Below are positions 18,991 through 27,616 of a stretch of DNA of 64,000 nucleotides, in pieces. Within the stretch, counting starts at the first letter, position 1. The number at the start of each line of letters is the position of its first letter. Source of the DNA: Flavobacterium marginilacus (lineage in GTDB: Bacteria; Bacteroidota; Bacteroidia; Flavobacteriales; Flavobacteriaceae); assembly GCF_026870155.1 (NCBI RefSeq), contig NZ_CP113975.1, positions 3,162,001 through 3,226,000 of the forward strand, read 5' to 3'. The notes beneath the pieces are model-generated. The model ran no database searches and was not told the origin of the DNA. It was given only the letters and a program-made list of their open reading frames with translations. Both the position numbers and the translations under genes were made by a program.

Positions 18991-21012
18991 TTAGTGCGAA
19001 AGCCACACAGCCATCTCTCCTTTCCCGTGGTTTCCCCACGCATAATAAGGAATAAATTTTATAGAAACCTTCACTCCTTCGTTAGTAGAAATGGGTTGAT
19101 ATAATTTTTTATTCCAAGAATTATCTGATAATATTGACGAGCTGGCCGTTATACTCAATAATTCTCTATTGTTAATTTTTATAAAATCTGTCGTGAATTT
19201 AGAATTCACATTTAAAACAATATTGTTCACACTAACATTGGCCGGAAGTTCATTCGATTCCAAACAATATACCAAGGGACCGCGTTTTACAGCTACCTGA
19301 TTTTTTACTTCTTCTACCAATGGATTCGCCTGCATCAATTCAACAGGCATTGGAATATTCAATTCAATAACATCTCCTTTTTTCCATTTTTGCTCTATTT
19401 TTTGATATGCACCAGAAACTATAGTTTCATTCCTATTTTTACCATTAACCGAAATAGCAGCTCCCGCACTCCAGCCCGGAATTCTCAATAAAAAAGCGTA
19501 AATGTCTTTCGGAGCTTTTATAACTTTCAAAGTAACTTTTCCATCCCATGGATAATTCGTCTGCTGTTCGATTTCAATTTTTTCTCCCGAAAGCGTAGTG
19601 GAATTCAAATTATTACTTCCGTATAAATTCACATACAACCCTTCTTTCGAAAAGCTGTAAGCATAATTACTTACTTCGGCAATCGTTCTGGTTACGTTCG
19701 GTGCACAGCAGTTCGACAAAGCGATATAACCTTCGCGTTCTTTGCTCCATCTTTGTTTGAAAGGCAGGTCATTAGAAACATTCAGCGGATTGTTATAAAA
19801 AAATTCTTTTCCATCCAGACTAATTCCGGACAGCACACTGTTATACAATGCCAATTCAACTATGTCTGCATATTTGGCATCACCTGTAATCTGAAGCATT
19901 CTCCAGTTCCACAAAACGTTTCCAATATTGGCACAGGTTTCTGTATGTGCAGTAGCATTTGGTAATTGAAAGGGCCTTCCATACGCCTGATGAATTTTCT
20001 GAACATCGGCAGGATTGTACGAAGTTCCGTCTGGCGAAACACCATCGTACAATGAACCGCAGGCTCCAGTAATATACATTTTTCTGTAGGCTACATCATC
20101 CCAAATCGATTCCAGATTATCCAATAATTTTTTCTCTCCCGTTTCAGCATACAAATCGGCTACACCGGCATACAGGTAATTCGCTCTTACGGCGTGACCC
20201 ATGGCAGTTGTCTGCTGTCTAAACGGAATTCTGTCCTGATTGTCATCCGTTCCATCATTAGTAGTTCCTCTGATATCGATTAGATTATTGGCCAATTCCA
20301 GATATTTCGGATTTTTCGTGGTACGGTACATTTCAACAATCCCCATATAATGAGAAGGACAAATGGCGTTTCGGGCTAATTCAGGCGAAGCTTTTTTGTA
20401 GAAATCATATAAGAAATCAGCAACACCTTTTGCTATTTCCAAGAAATTGGTTTTCCCGGTAGCACGATAATGAATACAGGCTGCAGTCATCAAATGCCCC
20501 ATGTTGTATTTCTCAAAACCCAATTGTTTTTTTACTTCCTCAGTCCCCAAAGTTCCCCAGCGCTGGTCTATCAAAACCGGTGTGTGGATGTAACCGTCTT
20601 TACGCTGTACTTTTGCAAAAAGAGCAATGGCTTTATCCATTTCGGCATCGAGTTTTTTATCGTTAGTAACGGCATAAGCCGCGGCCATCCCTTCAAAAAT
20701 CTTGTAAAAATCACCATCATGAAAAGAAGGCCCTTTGAAAGTTCCTTTGCTTTCTCCTGCTGCAATTTCGAAGTTTTTATAAGCATGCGAAATCGAATCG
20801 TTATGATACAAATCCCACATATACGGAAGCGTGTTTTTGGTTTCAACATCAAATTGTTCTTTCCAAAAACCATTCGTCCACTTTACATCCTGCAATCCTA
20901 CACTCTGTAATTTAGAATAAGGACTTTCGGAATTAGCAACCAGACCTTTGTTCTGCGCCAATAACGCAGTTGAAAAAAGTATGGCTGATAATATGATGCT
21001 ATTTTTTTTCAT
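18991..21012 (-). CDS. GH127-family glycosidase (beta-L-arabinofuranosidase type, 673 aa)
   Basis: GH127 enzymes use a cysteine nucleophile held by a zinc site. The ligand set is complete: Glu358 and Cys360 in AHTETCANIG, and Cys435-Cys436 in LSNCCAPN, matching the Glu/Cys/Cys/Cys arrangement known from HypBA1. The (alpha/alpha)6 barrel occupies about 35-445 (HDGDFYKIFEGMAAAYAV, DGYIHTPVLI, GVADLYAETGEKKLL), followed by beta-sandwich domains. A signal peptide (1-20, ends LLAQ) directs export. Besides beta-L-arabinofuranosidases, a GH127 from the B. thetaiotaomicron RG-II system acts on aceric acid, so either activity is possible here. It is flanked by PL1 upstream and the SusC leader downstream. 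Confidence 0.9.
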   Translation of the reverse strand: MKKNSIILSAILFSTALLAQNKGLVANSESPYSKLQSVGLQDVKWTNGFWKEQFDVETKNTLPYMWDLYHNDSISHAYKNFEIAAGESKGTFKGPSFHDGDFYKIFEGMAAAYAVTNDKKLDAEMDKAIALFAKVQRKDGYIHTPVLIDQRWGTLGTEEVKKQLGFEKYNMGHLMTAACIHYRATGKTNFLEIAKGVADFLYDFYKKASPELARNAICPSHYMGIVEMYRTTKNPKYLELANNLIDIRGTTNDGTDDNQDRIPFRQQTTAMGHAVRANYLYAGVADLYAETGEKKLLDNLESIWDDVAYRKMYITGACGSLYDGVSPDGTSYNPADVQKIHQAYGRPFQLPNATAHTETCANIGNVLWNWRMLQITGDAKYADIVELALYNSVLSGISLDGKEFFYNNPLNVSNDLPFKQRWSKEREGYIALSNCCAPNVTRTIAEVSNYAYSFSKEGLYVNLYGSNNLNSTTLSGEKIEIEQQTNYPWDGKVTLKVIKAPKDIYAFLLRIPGWSAGAAISVNGKNRNETIVSGAYQKIEQKWKKGDVIELNIPMPVELMQANPLVEEVKNQVAVKRGPLVYCLESNELPANVSVNNIVLNVNSKFTTDFIKINNRELLSITASSSILSDNSWNKKLYQPISTNEGVKVSIKFIPYYAWGNHGKGEMAVWLSH

Positions 21013-21105
21013 TTTGATTAAATTTTAAAACCTTCTTAATCTGCAAAATCTACTTGAAAAATAACTAGCATACATTTTGCAGATTGAGCAGATATTTTAT
21101 TCCTC

Positions 21106-23556
21106 TTACTTTACAAAGAAATTTATAGTTCGGCTCATAGAATCGCCATCGGCATCTTTTACTGTGATCACAAAAGAAGCTAATCCTTTCTCTACAGTTG
21201 AAAACTGAATTTCTTTTCCTTTTAAATCTACTTTCCCGTTGTTAAGATTAGAGAAAGTATAAACTGGTTTATTCTCATATCCTTTAAAATAATCAGAAGC
21301 GCTCAAAACTGTTTTTTCTCCCAAATTCACAAAAAAATGAGGCTGTGCCATCCAGTCTAAATAATTGTCCAATTGTGTAAATCCGTCTTTATCAGCATCT
21401 GAATTAGCTTCTGAAAAATCACCAGCTTTCGAATTTTCGTTTAGACCAAAAGCTTTTTCCCACCAATTTGGCAGTCCGTCGTGATCGGTGTCCCAATCCG
21501 CAGGACGGGTTTCGGAGGCAAAATTTGGCCATCCTCCCTGATCGGCTTCGTTATCAATCATACCTCCCAAACCGCTTTTGCTTCCTTTGTAAGTAAAGGT
21601 TCCTTTTAGGGTTTCATCAATGATTCGGTTATCGTGTTTGTCAAAAAACGGCTGAGTAGCCCCAACATCAGAAAGCACATTTTTATATGCTCCATTCGCA
21701 GATTGTGTGTTCACAAAAGATTCAAAAAACGGTTTATCGACAAACGTCAGATAGTTGACAATTTCATTATGAGTTATTGTCATTTTTCTTCCTTTATCCT
21801 GCGTTTTTTCATCAAAATATCCAGGCATAACGTTTCCGTCAAAATAATAACGCTGCATTCCTTTTCCAACCCCTTCGTGCTGTGCATTCAGTGCCACAAA
21901 AATTTTGGTTGAAGCGCCCGGCTTATAGTAATTACCCACAAAATTAACCTCATTTGCTCCTCCGTCTGTTGCTCTTTGTCCCCAGTTGTAAACCACATTG
22001 TTTCTGATATCTACTCTTCCCGTGTAGAATCCATCACCGCTTAAACCACCGCCAATACTCCAGTTACGTCCTTCATTATGGGCCAATAAATTGTGGTGAA
22101 AACTGCCAATATCTCCTCCAATTGTAGCAGCGTATCCATGCATTTTTCCAGCTTCGTATTTATCGTGACCTGCTACATTTAATGCTTCAGAAATTAAAGT
22201 TCTCTGCAATGTAATGTGGTGTGCTCCACGGGAACTAAATGATTCATCAATTGTCCAGCTGATAGAACAGTGGTCTATGATACTGAAGTTGGCACCTGTA
22301 AGCCCCATTCCGTCATAGGTTTTTCCGCTACCAATTCGGACTTTCAAAAATCGGATAACACCATCATCACCGGTCAACCCGATTGGCGCTCTTGTAATTG
22401 TGATTCCTTCACCCGGAGCTGTCTGTCCGGCAATCGTAATATAAGGCTGGTTCACCACCAATCTTGAATCCAGTTTGATATCTCCAGAAACGTTAAATAC
22501 AATCGTTCTTGGACCAATTTGCTGATTGACTGCATCGCGCAAACTTCCTGGTCCGTCATCGTTTAGGTTGGTTACTTCAACCACTTTTCCGCCACGGCCT
22601 CCAACAGCAAAACGGCCATAACCTTCCGCTCCTGGAAAAGCCAGCTGAGCCGGTTTGAATGACCAAACATTTCCTAGGGTTATATCACCATTGCTATCAA
22701 TTTCATCCACACGCCAGTAATACGTGGTACCGCTGTATAAATCCGAAACCGGAAATATTGTCTCTATTGATTTTGTTCTGAATTCCTTTGAAGATTCATT
22801 GGCATTTGCAACAGCATTTTTATCTTCTCCAAAATACAATTTGTGGGCTACAGCATTCTTTGAGGCATCCCATTTTAAAATAACATTTTTAGCTGCCTCA
22901 ACGTGTTCGTCTCCATTTTTTGGTTCCGGAGTACGCGCTTGATTCATTAAATTTGGTGTGTCCAACTCAAATCCATTAATTACAATCTGCTTTACGACAT
23001 CAGGGTTTGATATCGGATCGATTTCAAAACGAATGATTACATCCTGAGCTTTTACGGCATTAAAAGTCAAATACGCCATTGTCGCGTCAATTTTGGCATT
23101 GGCTCTCTGACTAGCATTTACAGTTTCTGCTAATTTTCCGTTTACAAAGATTTTTATCGGAGAAAAAGTTTTTCCGGTTATAACATCAAAAGCATTATGA
23201 AAAGTCAGAAGCGTATGTTTTCCTTCTTTCAATCCACTGATTTTCAGTTCCAAATTTTCGGCAGTAACCAAGCCGTCGCTCGCTAATTTGTTGTAAAAAG
23301 GAGCGCTAATTCCCACCTTGTTCCATTTGGAAGTAAAATTCCCTTTCAGCTTAAAAGTTATTCCATTAAATATCTTTTGGTCTTCCTTCATTTCATTCAC
23401 CACCCACGAATCATAACTTGGATCGTGCACTTCCTCCAATCTTCTCTGAAAAAAGTCAAAATCAACTTTTACAATTTGCTTGTCGTTGTTCTGCGCCTGT
23501 CCATTAGTTCCTAAAATCATTGCCAAAGCAAAAGAACTCACTAACTTCTTTATCAT
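21106..23556 (-). CDS. Multidomain PL1-type pectate lyase with N-terminal binding and Fn3-like domains (816 aa)
   Basis: Residues 1-22 are a signal peptide. About 28-200 form a beta-rich module (VDFDFFQRR, LTFHNAFDV, KIFVNGKLAET) that could be a carbohydrate-binding domain. About 207-300 look like a fibronectin-type-III domain (ILKWDASKNAVAHKLYFG, YYWRVDEIDSNG). The lyase helix runs from AFPGAEGYGRFAVGGRGG (about 306) through GSLRDAVNQ, TIAGQTAPGEG and IDHCSISWTIDES to about 620. Near 660-710 a DTDHDGLPNWWEKAFGLN / DADKDGFTQLDNY calcium-binding pair precedes a final Ig-like beta-sandwich. It is more elaborate than the two other PL1 proteins and may attack polymeric or cell-wall-bound pectin. 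Its stop lies 94 bp before GH127. Confidence 0.87.
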   Translation of the reverse strand: MIKKLVSSFALAMILGTNGQAQNNDKQIVKVDFDFFQRRLEEVHDPSYDSWVVNEMKEDQKIFNGITFKLKGNFTSKWNKVGISAPFYNKLASDGLVTAENLELKISGLKEGKHTLLTFHNAFDVITGKTFSPIKIFVNGKLAETVNASQRANAKIDATMAYLTFNAVKAQDVIIRFEIDPISNPDVVKQIVINGFELDTPNLMNQARTPEPKNGDEHVEAAKNVILKWDASKNAVAHKLYFGEDKNAVANANESSKEFRTKSIETIFPVSDLYSGTTYYWRVDEIDSNGDITLGNVWSFKPAQLAFPGAEGYGRFAVGGRGGKVVEVTNLNDDGPGSLRDAVNQQIGPRTIVFNVSGDIKLDSRLVVNQPYITIAGQTAPGEGITITRAPIGLTGDDGVIRFLKVRIGSGKTYDGMGLTGANFSIIDHCSISWTIDESFSSRGAHHITLQRTLISEALNVAGHDKYEAGKMHGYAATIGGDIGSFHHNLLAHNEGRNWSIGGGLSGDGFYTGRVDIRNNVVYNWGQRATDGGANEVNFVGNYYKPGASTKIFVALNAQHEGVGKGMQRYYFDGNVMPGYFDEKTQDKGRKMTITHNEIVNYLTFVDKPFFESFVNTQSANGAYKNVLSDVGATQPFFDKHDNRIIDETLKGTFTYKGSKSGLGGMIDNEADQGGWPNFASETRPADWDTDHDGLPNWWEKAFGLNENSKAGDFSEANSDADKDGFTQLDNYLDWMAQPHFFVNLGEKTVLSASDYFKGYENKPVYTFSNLNNGKVDLKGKEIQFSTVEKGLASFVITVKDADGDSMSRTINFFVK

Positions 23557-23562
23557 TTTCTT

Positions 23563-25923
23563 TTAATTTAATTTCATTTTTTCTGCTTCAGATTTTCCGA
23601 GCAGGTTTATAATGTCTTTTTTTCTTTCTTCCGGAATTACTTTCAAAACTTTTAATTCACCACTTACCAGTTCAGCTTCCACTGTTGTGTTTTGGGAAGC
23701 GTGCAATTTGAAATGCACATTCCAGTCTTTTGGCCAAGCTGGAAAAAGATATATTTTTCCGTTAACTTCCTGCAAAAGCATTTCCTGCATGCCAATCATC
23801 CCTGCTCCTCCCCAATTATGATCAGGAACCCAATCATAACCCGGACCCCAAAATGCAGGAAACCTTCTTTCTGAATTGGACATTTTCAAAAGATTGTATT
23901 TTTTTGCTTCTTCTGTTAAACCTAATCGAGCCGAAAAAATATTATCCTGTTTCCATCCAATATGACTTCTGAATTTAATAGCATCCGTATCATACTTCCA
24001 TGTGTTCAAAGCGGTTTCTAAATCGGGTTTTCCCACTCCATAAATTCCCCAAGGATAAACTGGATATAGTTGCGGAATCTCAGAATTATTAATGCGTTCC
24101 CACGATTTTGCCGGAACCAAAACTTTATGATTTTCAATGATGCCAAAATTTAAAGGAGGAATACGTTTTTGAAAGCCTCTTAAATATTCAATATCTTCTT
24201 CCGACAATTCTTTTTCGGAAAGATTTAAAAACTGTTCGGTAATAACTTTCAATGCCGAAATAGTACTGTTTGAATTATTCGCCATTTTATACGTTTCCGC
24301 GCCTGAACCCGGAAAAAGAATCAAATGTCCGTTTCCATCCAAAACTTTTCTGCCTCTTTGTTTGGCTAAATACTGATAATGTTCATCAAAAAAACGAAGA
24401 CAGCTAATGATGAACGAATTGTATTTCTGAATATCCTCTCCAGCATATTCTTTCTGCTGCAACATCATTTGACAGAATTCTAAAACAGTGTCCCATTCGT
24501 ACTCCAGCCAAGCGTTGTATTCCATTCCCGGATCGTAATCTGCGGGCCGTTTCCATTCATATTCCGCTGGATTTGGAAGTCCAAAGTTTTCCAATTGCTC
24601 TGTGAAAGATGCTCCATTGTGTTTCCAATAGACTTTACTGCGTAATTCGGCATTTTTTAGAATACTTAAATAATAATCCAGCTGCGATTTCATCATATCG
24701 AAATCACCGCTTTTTACCATCGGATGATAAACCAATCGCTGGTTTTGAGCTGTCATCGTTCCTCCTCCCCAGTTTCTAAAATCAGGAGTGAAACTCAGGT
24801 CTTTGTTGGTATAAACGGGATCAACTGTAAAAAGTCCGCCGTTAAATTTGGTGGGATACTTTCCGTAAGCATTACATCCGAGCATGTAACGGAACAATTG
24901 ATAATTCTGCCCGATTTGATACACCGAATCTTTTTCAGTCGATTGATTTTTTTGGGTAAAAATAAAACTGCGGTTCCAGAAATTATTCCACCACTTTATG
25001 GTGTTTTTCTCTGCTTGTTTGGCAGTGTTTTCATTTGAAACAATCAAACTTTGCAAGCCATTATTCCAAGTCGAAAAATCAGACTGGCTGGTGTTTAAAT
25101 AAATTTCCAGCGACTGTTTTTTTGAAGGTTTAACGCTCGTTAAACTAAACCCTTTGAAATCGGTATCCTGATATTTTCCTAAATAAGTTCCGTCTGGTTT
25201 TAGGTTATCACCTTTAATGAATCCGCCGAAAGTCAGATTGGCAATCGGATTCATCATCTGGTCTTTAACCGATTCCATTTTCTGCTGTTTTACGGCAACA
25301 TCAAAAACAGTCTGCTCGCGGTTTCTGTGATAGAATTTAAGTCCATTATTTTCAAAAGCAATCGAATCTTTAAAATTGACAAGATCTCCCTGAGGTGCCC
25401 ATTTATAAGAATTGGCATTATTTTCTTTTCCTTTTGAAATACGATTCTGATAACGCCAGCTTTCATAAGAAGCCGTCATTTTCAGCGGATTTTTATTTTC
25501 TAAATCAACATGAATAATCGGTTTAAAAACATCAACCCAAAGTTTGATTTTAGTCTCATTTTGTCCAACTAAAATATAACCGTCTTTGAGTTTCAATTCC
25601 TGATGAAAACCTTCATTATCCTTAAACGGATTCGGAGTTAAAGTAATTTTCACTCGACCTAATTTCAATAATGTATTATGTTCATCAAAAGTTCCGCTTC
25701 GCGAAAAATAGAAATACAGATCGCCTTTCTCGACCCAGACATTCATACCAATATCACTGCCTCCCAAAGGCATAGATTCTGATGAATTGTTGCTTTGCGT
25801 TTTCCAGACCTGGTTGTAAGTATCAAGCACAGGGATTTGCGCTTTGATGCAAAGCGTGAAGAAAAAAGAAAATATGAATATTAAATTTTTCAATTTTAAT
25901 GTTTTTAAAGTCTTGCTTGTCAT
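23563..25923 (-). CDS. DUF5703-type (alpha/alpha)6-barrel glycosidase-like protein (786 aa)
   Basis: The exported precursor has a hydrophobic leader (KNLIFIFSFFFTLCIKAQ, to residue 29). The N-terminal beta-sandwich with ESMPLGGSDIGMNVWVEKGDLYFYFSRSG resembles DUF5703 and the N-domain of GH95-like enzymes. The central helical region (about 320-700) has PFN-like features: WNNFWNRSF, YNAWLEYEWDTVLEFCQMM, HLILFPGSGAE and WNVHFKLHAS near the end. No catalytic acid can be named with confidence. It is 6 bp upstream of the multidomain PL1, indicating tight coupling. Role as an exo-glycosidase on pectin side chains is inferred from its neighbours and fold. The start overlaps a CATTCTGAGG tract and may be a little further in. 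Confidence 0.65.
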   Translation of the reverse strand: MTSKTLKTLKLKNLIFIFSFFFTLCIKAQIPVLDTYNQVWKTQSNNSSESMPLGGSDIGMNVWVEKGDLYFYFSRSGTFDEHNTLLKLGRVKITLTPNPFKDNEGFHQELKLKDGYILVGQNETKIKLWVDVFKPIIHVDLENKNPLKMTASYESWRYQNRISKGKENNANSYKWAPQGDLVNFKDSIAFENNGLKFYHRNREQTVFDVAVKQQKMESVKDQMMNPIANLTFGGFIKGDNLKPDGTYLGKYQDTDFKGFSLTSVKPSKKQSLEIYLNTSQSDFSTWNNGLQSLIVSNENTAKQAEKNTIKWWNNFWNRSFIFTQKNQSTEKDSVYQIGQNYQLFRYMLGCNAYGKYPTKFNGGLFTVDPVYTNKDLSFTPDFRNWGGGTMTAQNQRLVYHPMVKSGDFDMMKSQLDYYLSILKNAELRSKVYWKHNGASFTEQLENFGLPNPAEYEWKRPADYDPGMEYNAWLEYEWDTVLEFCQMMLQQKEYAGEDIQKYNSFIISCLRFFDEHYQYLAKQRGRKVLDGNGHLILFPGSGAETYKMANNSNSTISALKVITEQFLNLSEKELSEEDIEYLRGFQKRIPPLNFGIIENHKVLVPAKSWERINNSEIPQLYPVYPWGIYGVGKPDLETALNTWKYDTDAIKFRSHIGWKQDNIFSARLGLTEEAKKYNLLKMSNSERRFPAFWGPGYDWVPDHNWGGAGMIGMQEMLLQEVNGKIYLFPAWPKDWNVHFKLHASQNTTVEAELVSGELKVLKVIPEERKKDIINLLGKSEAEKMKLN

Positions 25924-25952
25924 TCTGAGGTCAACTCATAACTCATAACTAA

Positions 25953-27386
25953 TTACCACTCATCCGTTCTAAACGAAGAAACCGGCAAACCTCCTCCGCT
26001 GAATAATTCCGCTTTCGCGAAATCTTTCCACAAATATCTGACAGCAACTGGTTTCGTTACTTTATCCGAAGTCAAGACCACTGATTTTCTTCGTACTACG
26101 GTTTTAGCCGGATAAAAAACTTTGTCTTCACCTGCAATTTCAAAGCCTGTAACTTCTTTGTCGTAAGATGTAATTCCATTGGCGGCATCATCAAAAGAAA
26201 CCGTTACTGAACCCTCTTTTATTTCCATTGATTTGTATTTAGGACTTTCGAATTCGAAACCTTCAATTCCGTATGTTCTTGCCAAAGCCTGAAACGCCAA
26301 ACGGTTTCCTCCTTTTTCCTTGTCCATTGGGTGAATGTTATTTTCTTCACCAATATCCATTAAAACTGCCATTGCCGAATTCGGAATTTCCTTCGAAGCT
26401 TTAAACTGCGCCTCTCTCAAATAAGCCGAATTGTATTTTTCTACATAATCTTTCGGATGAAAAGAAGCGTAATTAAAGGGTGCAATTTGAGCGAAGTAAA
26501 AAGGAAAATCCCCTTCATTCCACATTGTTCTCCAGCTGCTTACCATTTTCTTCATCAAAGCCGTATATTCATTTGCTCGTTCGTAATTTGATTCTCCCTG
26601 ATACCAAATACAGCCTTTGATTCCGTAACCTATAACCGGCGAAAGCATTCCGTTAAACAAAGTTGTTGGGATACGGTTTGGATCTTTTGCCAACTCCTCT
26701 TTTGTGGTCGGAATTTTAGCACTAGCGAAATCTTTCAGCATTTCCTGATTCATCCAAGCTTCCATACTTGAACCTCCGTACGAAACGTGAATCAACCCAA
26801 CTGGGACATTTAAAACTTCTTGCAAAAGCGATCCAAAATACCATGCCGTCGCACTGAAATTTGAAGTCGATTTTGGAGAAGCAACTTCCCATTTTCCTTC
26901 AAAATCATCTTTTGGTTCTAAAACCGTCGCACGCGGAATCGTAATTAAACGAATGTTTTTATTGGTTGATCTTACGATGATTTCGTTTCCGTTTTTAACG
27001 GGCTGTCCCTGAAATCCTTTCAATGGCATTTCCATATTGGATTGCCCAGAACAAAGCCAAACTTCGCCAATTAAAATGTTTTTAATCTTTACTTCTTCAG
27101 CTCCTTCATTTACTTCAATTGTAAATGGTCCGCCTGCGGTTGGCGTTTGCAATTCAACTCGCCATTTTCCCTGACTGTCGGCTTTAGTTTTGTAAATTTT
27201 AGAATCCCAAGATGTTTTGATTGTAACATTTGTACTCTTTTCTGCCCAGCCCCAAATTGGCGCATTTGATTTTTGCTGCAACATCATATTGTCGGAAAAC
27301 AATGCTGGCATTTTGATTTTCGCATTGATTTGCAGACTTGATAGAAATGCAATTACAATTAAAAAAATGTGTTTAAAATTTTTCAT
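25953..27386 (-). CDS. Sialate O-acetylesterase-family SGNH esterase (477 aa)
   Basis: Members of this family remove acetyl groups from sugars. The oxyanion/nucleophile block LCSGQSNMEM puts the catalytic Ser at 116; WYQGESN (261-267) is the central conserved block, and IHPMDK (His352) supplies the catalytic His, with Asp355 and Asp344 nearby. A signal peptide covers residues 1-22. The N-terminal beta domain (PALFSDNMMLQQKSNAPIWGWA) is characteristic. In a pectin locus the natural target is likely acetylated galacturonate, or acetylated fucose or aceric acid on RG side chains; nothing suggests sialic acid use. It lies 29 bp upstream of the DUF5703 gene. Confidence 0.88.
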   Translation of the reverse strand: MKNFKHIFLIVIAFLSSLQINAKIKMPALFSDNMMLQQKSNAPIWGWAEKSTNVTIKTSWDSKIYKTKADSQGKWRVELQTPTAGGPFTIEVNEGAEEVKIKNILIGEVWLCSGQSNMEMPLKGFQGQPVKNGNEIIVRSTNKNIRLITIPRATVLEPKDDFEGKWEVASPKSTSNFSATAWYFGSLLQEVLNVPVGLIHVSYGGSSMEAWMNQEMLKDFASAKIPTTKEELAKDPNRIPTTLFNGMLSPVIGYGIKGCIWYQGESNYERANEYTALMKKMVSSWRTMWNEGDFPFYFAQIAPFNYASFHPKDYVEKYNSAYLREAQFKASKEIPNSAMAVLMDIGEENNIHPMDKEKGGNRLAFQALARTYGIEGFEFESPKYKSMEIKEGSVTVSFDDAANGITSYDKEVTGFEIAGEDKVFYPAKTVVRRKSVVLTSDKVTKPVAVRYLWKDFAKAELFSGGGLPVSSFRTDEW

Positions 27387-27456
27387 TTGTTTTTATTCTT
27401 AAATTCTGAAAAGATGTGTCACTCTGCTGGAGCTAAACAACTCTTATACTATTATT

Positions 27457-27616
27457 TTCTATAAATATTTCGCTCTTCCAGAGCTTTTTTTTCGTCTTAT
27501 TAAAACTGTCTTTCATAAATATCCCAATCTTACTGAGAAAGTCCCAGAGGGACGAAATATTTATAGAACAAGCATCACCATCATACAAAAGCTCCAGAGG
27601 AGCGACATATCTATTA
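27457..27616. repeat. Inverted repeat family (TTCTATAAATATTTCG ... CCAGAG)
   Basis: The unit at 27457-27485 is inverted with respect to 27540-27568; the shared core is TTCTATAAATATTTCG followed by a CT-rich CCAGAG(G)-type end. A third, diverged copy (27591-27616) runs into the GH106 stop codon (27614-27616). The pair can form a long hairpin in the mRNA between GH106 and the esterase gene. Confidence 0.7.

Noticed and set aside
25953..27386. Sialic acid catabolism
   Set aside because: The esterase family name suggests it, but no sialidase, lyase or epimerase for sialic acid is nearby. The context is pectin.
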